From Bacillota bacterium (GTDB lineage Bacteria > Bacillota > Desulfotomaculia > Desulfotomaculales > JAJYZD01): a DNA stretch of 5,854 nt. Shown here piece after piece: positions 1 to 3,959 of this stretch (the first letter of the stretch is position 1; each line of letters starts with the position of its first letter). The notes beneath the pieces are model-generated. The model was not told the DNA's origin. It did not search any database and saw nothing but the letters and a program-made list of their open reading frames with translations. The stretch is taken from contig JAJYZD010000233.1 of the NCBI GenBank assembly GCA_021800315.1, positions 1-5,854 on the forward strand, read 5' to 3'. The position numbers and the translations under genes are program-made.

Positions 1-279
1 AACGTGGGCACCGACCCGGACTTCGACAGCGCCTTTGCCGAAGCCTGCGGGGACCCGGACTACGGGTATTACGTCACCCAGTCGCTGTTGTGGAGCAGCG
101 AACCGGAACCGTCTGGCTGTACGGGCATCAGCGGCATGCCCGCCTACCGGCCCAACGAGCCGCCGGAAAGCGGCTACGGGCAGCCGCCGGTGTGGCAGTA
201 CGCCGAAAACTGCGGCTGCACTATAGATGAAGACCAGTCCACGCTGGCGCCGGGGAACTATCGCTGGTGGCATCCGTAG
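1..279 (+). CDS. C-terminal fragment of a possible glycoside-hydrolase-like (lysozyme-fold) protein
   Basis: The reading frame is open from the first base and ends at TAG 277-279, giving 92 residues. A GTG at position 4 could be read as a start, but only three bases precede it, so the gene most likely begins outside the window. The visible part is rich in Gly, Pro, Tyr and Trp. Near its end is the string PVWQYAENCG followed by TIDED. This resembles the WQY...(V/I)D closing strand of GH25 lysozymes and of the DUF1906/Rv2525c glycoside-hydrolase-like family, which act on cell-wall or surface polysaccharide. The start of the fragment (GTDPDFDSAF) would fit the same fold. No catalytic acidic residue can be assigned because the N-terminal part is missing. 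The family call is inference from one motif; the gene itself is supported by the open frame and the terminator directly after it. Confidence 0.55.
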   Translation, partial: NVGTDPDFDSAFAEACGDPDYGYYVTQSLLWSSEPEPSGCTGISGMPAYRPNEPPESGYGQPPVWQYAENCGCTIDEDQSTLAPGNYRWWHP

Positions 280-283
280 GGAG

Positions 284-307
284 AAAGGACCGGGACACCG
301 GTCCTTT
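284..307. terminator. Bidirectional Rho-independent terminator between convergent genes
   Basis: A perfect 10-bp stem, AAAGGACCGG pairing with CCGGTCCTTT, closes a 4-base GACA loop. The T-run on the plus strand and the matching A-run at the left base let it work in both directions. It lies 4 bases after the stop of the left gene and 8 bases beyond the stop of the minus-strand HD-GYP gene, so one hairpin probably ends both transcripts. Confidence 0.8.
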
Positions 308-315
308 TAAGGGGG

Positions 316-1323
316 TCAGGCCAGGCAGTAAGGACAGGACTGTTCGCTGATGCATTCCTGGTGTCCCTTGCACTGGCGGAGATTCATGCTTAAGGTCAGT
401 TCGAGGGTCCTTTTCACCACCAGGGGGTCGAACTGGGTGCCGGCGTGCCGGGCGAGTTCCTCGAGGGCCGCGCGGCTGGTAAGGCTGGAACGGTAGCACC
501 GGGCCGAAGTCATGGCTTCGAAGGAGTCGGCCACGGCGAGAATGCGGCCGGCAAGAGAAATTCCTTCCCCGGAAAGACCCCTGGGGTAGCCTTTCCCGTC
601 GTACCTTTCGTGATGGCTGTGCACCGCCTGGACAACTTCGGGTGGCATCTCGAAGTGCTTGAGGACGTTGGCGCTGTACTGGGGGTGTTGGCGGATAACG
701 GCCATTTCGTCGGCGGTCAGGCGGCCCGCCTTGTTGAGGATCTCCGGCGGCAGGGCGATCTTGCCGATATCGTGGGTGATGGCGGCGACGTAGAGATGGT
801 TCAGCTGTTCGGAGGACAGGCCGAAGGTCTGGCCGATGGCCAGGGCGTAGATGGCCACCCTTTCCAGGTGACCCCTGGTGTAGGGATCCCGCTGCCCGAT
901 GGCCGCGGAAAAGCTGTGGATCATCCTCATGTTGCGGAGATGAAGCTCTTGCGGGACGTCCGTCGGGAAGTAAAAACCCCAGGCCATTTCCACCTGGCGG
1001 CCGGAGTTGCGCATGATCCAGGTGGTCACCAGGTGGTCGACCGGCTCCTGGTGCAGGTCGGTCCTTATGGTCACCTTGTGGTTGATGATTTCCCTTTCCC
1101 GGAAAAGGGTGTCCATGAGGGGCGAGAGGAACCGGTTGCCGCCGTCCATAAGGCGCCCATGGTAAAACACGTCGGAGAAATGCCGTCCCACGGCGGCGCG
1201 CGCGGTGAGACCGGTGTCATCGCCGACGGCCTGGTTGACCGAGACCAAAAAACCGTGGCGATCGACGGCTATTACCGGAAACCGGAAAGCTTCCAGGGCA
1301 TGGCGCGTAAATCTGCGGATCAC
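316..1323 (-). CDS. PAS-HD-GYP domain protein, probable cyclic-di-GMP phosphodiesterase
   Basis: Probable cytoplasmic enzyme that hydrolyses cyclic-di-GMP, lowering this second messenger of the motility, surface and sporulation switches. Numbered from the chosen start (335 aa), residues 8-112 look like a PAS-type sensor (FPVIAVDRHGFLVSVNQAV, then a fold without visible cofactor ligands). Residues about 130-310 form the HD-GYP domain with all hallmarks: H152, HDIGK at 184-188, H213, the His pair 237-238, GKGYP ending at 247, and ADSFEAMTS with D266. No transmembrane segment or receiver domain is seen. The last 18 residues hold four cysteines (318, 324, 330, 333) and His321, an unusual tail. 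A GTG nine bases upstream (1330-1332) keeps the same frame, but it overlaps the GGAG motif that is well placed for the GTG at 1321-1323, so the shorter form is preferred. It diverges from the phosphatase-like gene. The PAS ligand and the target process cannot be read from sequence. Confidence 0.9.
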   Translation of the reverse strand: MIRRFTRHALEAFRFPVIAVDRHGFLVSVNQAVGDDTGLTARAAVGRHFSDVFYHGRLMDGGNRFLSPLMDTLFREREIINHKVTIRTDLHQEPVDHLVTTWIMRNSGRQVEMAWGFYFPTDVPQELHLRNMRMIHSFSAAIGQRDPYTRGHLERVAIYALAIGQTFGLSSEQLNHLYVAAITHDIGKIALPPEILNKAGRLTADEMAVIRQHPQYSANVLKHFEMPPEVVQAVHSHHERYDGKGYPRGLSGEGISLAGRILAVADSFEAMTSARCYRSSLTSRAALEELARHAGTQFDPLVVKRTLELTLSMNLRQCKGHQECISEQSCPYCLA

Positions 1324-1329
1324 GGCAAA

Positions 1330-1335
1330 CACTCC
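1330..1335 (-). promoter_or_regulatory. Ribosome binding site deciding the HD-GYP start
   Basis: On the minus strand GGAGTG sits with GGAG eight bases before the GTG at 1321-1323. The same GTG triplet inside this motif is the alternative start, which would itself have almost no Shine-Dalgarno site. Confidence 0.5.
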
Positions 1336-1478
1336 GCTAAAATGTGGTCCATCTCATTATTCGGCAGGTTCGCCGGCTAAATTAAGGGGCGGAGCGAAGT
1401 TCCCCGTTTGGAAAGGGAAACCATCAGGCTGTCATAGCCGGTCCCACGCCGCCATACACTGGTATCACCGATCAACCG
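1336..1478. other. Divergent intergenic region, promoters not resolved
   Basis: This stretch must hold the promoters of the minus-strand HD-GYP gene and the plus-strand phosphatase-like gene. On the minus strand AATAAT (around 1357-1362) is a five-of-six -10 match, but it lacks a good -35. On the plus strand TACACT (1455-1460) is a weak -10 candidate. Neither is strong enough to call. A short imperfect inverted repeat (TTCCC/GGGAA) lies near 1400-1421. Confidence 0.3.
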
Positions 1479-1487
1479 GGTGGTGAT
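1479..1487 (+). promoter_or_regulatory. Strong Shine-Dalgarno site deciding the TTG start at 1492
   Basis: GGTGGTGAT matches the anti-Shine-Dalgarno complement GGAGGTGAT at eight of nine bases. Its GGTGG core ends eight bases before TTG 1492-1494. The in-frame GTG codons at 1480 and 1483 lie inside this motif and have no comparable site of their own. Confidence 0.6.
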
Positions 1488-1491
1488 AGGC

Positions 1492-2589
1492 TTGTCCTGG
1501 CGAAACCTTATCCTGAGCGCCGTGTTCCTCCTTGCGACCGTTGGACCTGCGGCGGCCCAGAGTCCTGCCCCGGCCGCACCGGCCCCTTACACCAGGCATG
1601 TTTTCCTCGTTATGGTGACGGGCTTAACCCAAAAGGCGCTGGCCGGGAGCGACGCCCCCAACCTCAAGGGCCTGGCCAACGCCGGCGTGCAGTTCAAGCA
1701 CGTGGGAGGGGTGGAGCCGGATACCCTGGCCGCGCAGGTATCCACCCTGGTCAGTGGTCTGGATCCCGCCGGGCATGGCTTTGTCAAAGCGGGGGATTCC
1801 CTCGGCGGGTCGTCCCTGCCCGGGTTATTGGAGGCCAGGGGTATAAAGACCGCCCTGGTGGGCGGGGGGGATAGCGTGGCCGGGCTGTGGGCCGCCAAAT
1901 GGGCGAAACCCGGCCCGTTTGCGAACGACCGGGAGGTCGTGGAGGCCGAGATAGAGGGAATGAACGCTGATCAACCGTTCTTCAGCCTGATCGTGCTCGA
2001 CGGGCCCGGCAGCGGCACGGGCGGCCTGGCCCGGGCCGACGCGGCCGTGGGACGGCTGTTGCAATACCTGAACCAGTACGGACTTTATAACCAGAGCCTC
2101 ATCGTCGTGACAGGGACCGGGGAAAACCCCGCCCTGATCCTGCGGGGGTGGCAACTGAAGGAGGGGGCCGTGCTTCCCGCGGCCGGCCTGGTGGACGTGG
2201 CTCCCACCCTGGCCGAACTCCTGGGGATCAATCTGCCGGCAAGCGACGGGCTGGTCCTGTGGGACGCGCTTAAGGCGCAGCCGGGGGAAAACGAGCTGTA
2301 CCTCCTGTCCCGTCGGGTCAACGATCTCAGCCTGGCCCTTTTGGCCGGGCGGCGGAAGATCTACGGTCTGCAGGAAAACGAACGGCAGGTGGCCGAGGAG
2401 AGGGCGCGTGTCAATGCCGAGAGGGATTCTTACGGCCAAGCCATCCGGCAGCGGGACAAGGAAATCGAGCGGCTGCACCTGTGGATCAAGGTGATCCGCG
2501 CCCTGGGCTTTCTGGCCCTGGCCGCGGCCGGCGCCGGCTACCTGCTGCTGTACCGGTTCCTGAAGAAGAAGTTCCTGTTCTTTACGTAG
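1492..2589 (+). CDS. Secreted, membrane-anchored alkaline-phosphatase-superfamily protein, probably catalytically dead
   Basis: From TTG 1492 the protein has 365 residues. Residues 1-22 are a signal peptide (MSWRN, hydrophobic core, AAA before Gln23), followed by an Ala/Pro linker. Residues about 34-260 have the strand and helix pattern of type I phosphodiesterase/nucleotide pyrophosphatase-like members of the alkaline phosphatase superfamily: VFLVMVTGL, PNLKGLANAGVQF, STLVSGLDPAGHG (84-96), a D-x2-VG-x-LL-x2-L helix near 183, LIVVTGTGEN, and LVDVAPTLAELLGI (233 on). Expected metal ligands look lost: the DG aspartate is Thr43, the DH of the SDHG motif is Gly208-Thr209, and the D-x-x-GH site is replaced by a Gly/Ser/Thr loop. 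Residues about 292-332 are charged and predict a coiled coil; 334-353 are a membrane helix, then a short basic tail. The body should therefore lie outside the membrane. A binding, scaffolding or envelope role is possible, but no function is assigned. GTG 1480 is an alternative start adding four residues. Confidence 0.85.
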   Translation: MSWRNLILSAVFLLATVGPAAAQSPAPAAPAPYTRHVFLVMVTGLTQKALAGSDAPNLKGLANAGVQFKHVGGVEPDTLAAQVSTLVSGLDPAGHGFVKAGDSLGGSSLPGLLEARGIKTALVGGGDSVAGLWAAKWAKPGPFANDREVVEAEIEGMNADQPFFSLIVLDGPGSGTGGLARADAAVGRLLQYLNQYGLYNQSLIVVTGTGENPALILRGWQLKEGAVLPAAGLVDVAPTLAELLGINLPASDGLVLWDALKAQPGENELYLLSRRVNDLSLALLAGRRKIYGLQENERQVAEERARVNAERDSYGQAIRQRDKEIERLHLWIKVIRALGFLALAAAGAGYLLLYRFLKKKFLFFT

Positions 2590-2594
2590 GGTGA

Positions 2595-2620
2595 AAGGCC
2601 CGGGTGTGCTACCGGGCCTT
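2595..2620 (+). terminator. Terminator-like hairpin after the phosphatase-like gene
   Basis: AAGGCCCGG and CCGGGCCTT form a perfect 9-bp stem around an 8-base loop, starting six bases after the stop codon. Only two T residues follow, so termination may be incomplete or may need other factors. Confidence 0.6.
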
Positions 2621-2920
2621 CGTGCCGTCTGGGCGGGGAGTCCGTTGCCGGTCTTGGAGATACCGGACGACCTTTTAACGGGCGGCAAAAGGGCCCTGCG
2701 GCCCGGGGAAGTGCGGCGGCACCCGGCGGTCGGACGAGCGCCCGGCGCAAAAAAACTACCGCACCGGGGAACAGTCGCCGGCCTTCCCGGGACAAGACTT
2801 CCGGCCTGTCAGCGCGGGCTTCATCCGGTAGCGGATTTACTTGCCGCACGGCCTGTCGGTTCCACCTCCGCCGCTTATTCCCTGTCGAGCCAGGTAGATA
2901 CTGTCCGGCCTTTCTTTTCA
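2621..2920. other. GC-rich intergenic region without a convincing gene
   Basis: No open frame here has a ribosome binding site, a recognisable domain or sensible composition; the longest ones begin in the preceding terminator or run back into the upstream gene. Short inverted repeats are frequent: GGGCC/GGCCC (2691-2704), GTGC/GCAC (2711-2722), and a nested arrangement at 2756-2831. In that arrangement CTACCG can pair with CGGTAG around an inner stem of ACAG-GCCGG (2771-2781, two-base bulge) with CCGGC-CTGT (2801-2809). The octamer GGCCTGTC occurs twice, near 2803 and 2854. Whether any of this is a functional RNA or chance pairing in GC-rich DNA cannot be decided by eye. Confidence 0.4.
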
Positions 2921-2925
2921 TTGAG

Positions 2926-2939
2926 AATTTTTAAAAATT
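2926..2939. repeat. Perfect AT-only palindrome, operator or UP-element candidate
   Basis: AATTTTTAAAAATT is its own reverse complement and lies in a sharply AT-rich island (about 2911-2945) inside GC-rich sequence. It is centred about 34 bases upstream of an extended -10 box, so it could be an upstream promoter element or a repressor or activator site. It does not match the CRP/CooA (TGTCA-type) or Rex (TTGTGAA-type) half-sites as I know them. Confidence 0.4.
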
Positions 2940-2963
2940 TATTTCCCTGTCCGTGTCCAAACA

Positions 2964-2972
2964 TGATACAAT
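2964..2972 (+). promoter_or_regulatory. Extended -10 promoter for the cooC-acsA operon
   Basis: TGATACAAT fits the extended -10 form TGnTATAAT with one mismatch. No good -35 exists at 17 bases (TCCCTG), which extended -10 promoters tolerate, and the AT-rich island upstream may help. Transcription would start near 2979, leaving a leader of about 125-130 bases before cooC. The site is inferred from motif and position only. Confidence 0.5.
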
Positions 2973-2980
2973 AAGCGCAA

Positions 2981-3007
2981 AGGATTTTTCCGCAGGGGCG
3001 TCGAAAT
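2981..3007 (+). promoter_or_regulatory. Possible SigH-type promoter
   Basis: AGGATTT is a good match to the SigH -35 (as in spoVG of Bacillus subtilis). After 14 bases it is followed by CGAAAT, a near match to the (R)GAAT -10. If real, cooC-acsA would also be read in transition to stationary phase or sporulation. The -10 is imperfect, so this is tentative. Confidence 0.25.
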
Positions 3008-3051
3008 ACAGAGAAGAATCACCGGACCGGGCAAACCGGATGGGTCGATTT

Positions 3052-3086
3052 CGCCTGCAGGCGTACCGCGGGCAAGTCCGTACGCC
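3052..3086 (+). promoter_or_regulatory. Structured leader with two competing stems before cooC
   Basis: CGCCTGCAGGCG (3052-3063) is a perfect 12-bp palindrome. Its right part overlaps the left arm of a second stem, GGCGTAC (3060-3066) with GTACGCC (3080-3086), loop 13 bases. The two cannot form together. The second ends five bases before the cooC Shine-Dalgarno site, so folding could change ribosome access. This is a structural observation only; no known riboswitch class was recognised. Confidence 0.35.
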
Positions 3087-3090
3087 CTCA

Positions 3091-3100
3091 AAAGAGGTGG
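3091..3100 (+). promoter_or_regulatory. Shine-Dalgarno site for cooC, pointing to a non-standard start
   Basis: AAAGAGGTGG is close to AAGGAGGTGA. Six bases separate its end from ATC 3107-3109 and three from ACG 3104-3106. It is far too distant from GTG 3137, the first ordinary start codon in the cooC frame. Confidence 0.65.
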
Positions 3101-3106
3101 AAGACG

Positions 3107-3895
3107 ATCAAGCTGGCCGTATCAGGCAAGGGCGGGGTGGGCAAGACGACTATCGCCGCCGCCCTGATCAAGATGTGGGCTGGGGAAGGACATACCGTAT
3201 ACGCTGTCGATGCCGATCCGGACGCCAGCCTGGCTTCGGCTATCGGTATTCCCGACGAAGACGCCGCCAGGCTCAAACCCGTCGTCGAAATGCGGGATCT
3301 CATTCGCGAAAAAAGCGGTGACGGGGCCTTTTACCGTTTGAACCCCGATTTGGACGAGGATCTCCAGGATTACTGCTATCAGCAGGGACGGATCCTTTTT
3401 TTACGTATGGGGGGACAAAAGAAAGGCGGCTCGGAGTGCTACTGCCGGGAGAATACCTTCCTGGCCGCCTTGATGAGCACTCTTTTGCTCCGGAAGGGCG
3501 ACATCGTGGTCATGGACATGGGGGCGGGCATCGAGCACCTCTCCCGCGGCACGTCCAGGGGCGTCGATATCATGCTGGTGGTGGTGGAACCCGGGAAGAA
3601 CAGTATCAACACCGCGCTCATGGTGCGCCGGATGGCCGGGGAACTGGGTATCGGGAAGGTGCGCTTTGTCGCCAACAAGATCCGTTCGGACAAGGAGCGG
3701 GAGTTCGTAGCCCGCCATTTTGCGCCGGGCGAGGTTCTTGCGTATATAGGCTTTGACGACCAGGTTTGGGAATCATCAATGGGCGAGGATTCAACGTTGC
3801 CAAGGCCCGGGGGGGAGGTAGAGGGGGCCGTCCGGGAGATCAGCCGGCAGCTTGTCAAGGAGGTGAGGGAGGGGACCGTAGATTCCGGCAGTTGA
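3107..3895 (+). CDS. cooC: CooC-type nickel-insertion ATPase for CO dehydrogenase maturation
   Basis: MinD/SIMIBI-class P-loop ATPase that, as a dimer, binds Ni(II) and uses ATP to load it into the C-cluster of CO dehydrogenase. Numbered from codon 3107 (262 aa, normal for CooC): deviant Walker A SGKGGVGKTT at 6-15 with signature Lys8 and Lys13; VDADPDASLA (switch I/A') from about 34; the nickel-binding CXC motif ECYC with Cys111 and Cys113, almost the same position as C112/C114 of Carboxydothermus CooC1; Walker B VVMDMGAGIEHL from about 134; and VANKIRSDKE near 188, the base-recognition loop. The start is odd. The frame has no ATG, GTG or TTG between an upstream stop at 2972 and GTG 3137, and GTG 3137 is the Val inside the P-loop. 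ATC 3107 stands exactly where other CooC proteins have ATG (MK-x-AVSGKGGVGKTT) and has a good Shine-Dalgarno site; ACG 3104 is the other option. acsA follows after 64 bases without a terminator. Function is nearly certain, the start is inference. Confidence 0.9.
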   Translation: MKLAVSGKGGVGKTTIAAALIKMWAGEGHTVYAVDADPDASLASAIGIPDEDAARLKPVVEMRDLIREKSGDGAFYRLNPDLDEDLQDYCYQQGRILFLRMGGQKKGGSECYCRENTFLAALMSTLLLRKGDIVVMDMGAGIEHLSRGTSRGVDIMLVVVEPGKNSINTALMVRRMAGELGIGKVRFVANKIRSDKEREFVARHFAPGEVLAYIGFDDQVWESSMGEDSTLPRPGGEVEGAVREISRQLVKEVREGTVDSGS

Positions 3896-3941
3896 TTGTT
3901 CGTGCGGGATTGCAGGAGACTGCTTTAGACGAGAGTTATAC

Positions 3942-3950
3942 AAGGGGAGG
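3942..3950 (+). promoter_or_regulatory. Shine-Dalgarno site of acsA
   Basis: AAGGGGAGG lies nine bases before ATG 3960 and fixes that start. The 64-base gap after cooC shows only a 4-bp hairpin (GCAG/CTGC, 3912-3923) and no convincing promoter, which supports co-transcription with cooC. Confidence 0.7.
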
Positions 3951-3959
3951 TTTTAAGGA

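Noticed and set aside
445..1380. Long plus-strand open frame (311 aa) across the HD-GYP gene
   Set aside because: It is antisense to a gene with a complete HD-GYP motif set. Its Gly/Val/His-rich translation has no domain and arises from the high-GC codon pattern of the real gene.
2840..2880. T-box-like GGTGGAACCG on the minus strand
   Set aside because: Only part of the conserved antiterminator sequence is present, and no minus-strand gene lies downstream.
2740..2910. Cobalamin riboswitch, suggested by GAGCCAGG near 2887 and relevant to corrinoid pathways
   Set aside because: The B12-box hallmark (CCCGC-ACTGT type) and the conserved core upstream are missing.
2538..2974. Open frames of 127 aa on each strand in the intergenic region
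   Set aside because: The plus-strand one begins at the terminator hairpin, the minus-strand one runs into the phosphatase-like gene. Both are Arg/Pro-rich with no ribosome site or motif.
3025..3045. Cyclic-di-GMP-I (GEMM) riboswitch, suggested by GGGCAAACC
   Set aside because: The partner segment (GGACGCAAAGCC type) and the closing stems are not found, so the short match is probably chance.
2953..3321. Plus-strand frame of 122 aa overlapping the start of cooC
   Set aside because: Arg/Gln-rich, no domain, and out of frame with the intact P-loop. Reaching cooC from it would need a +1 frameshift with no convincing slippery site.
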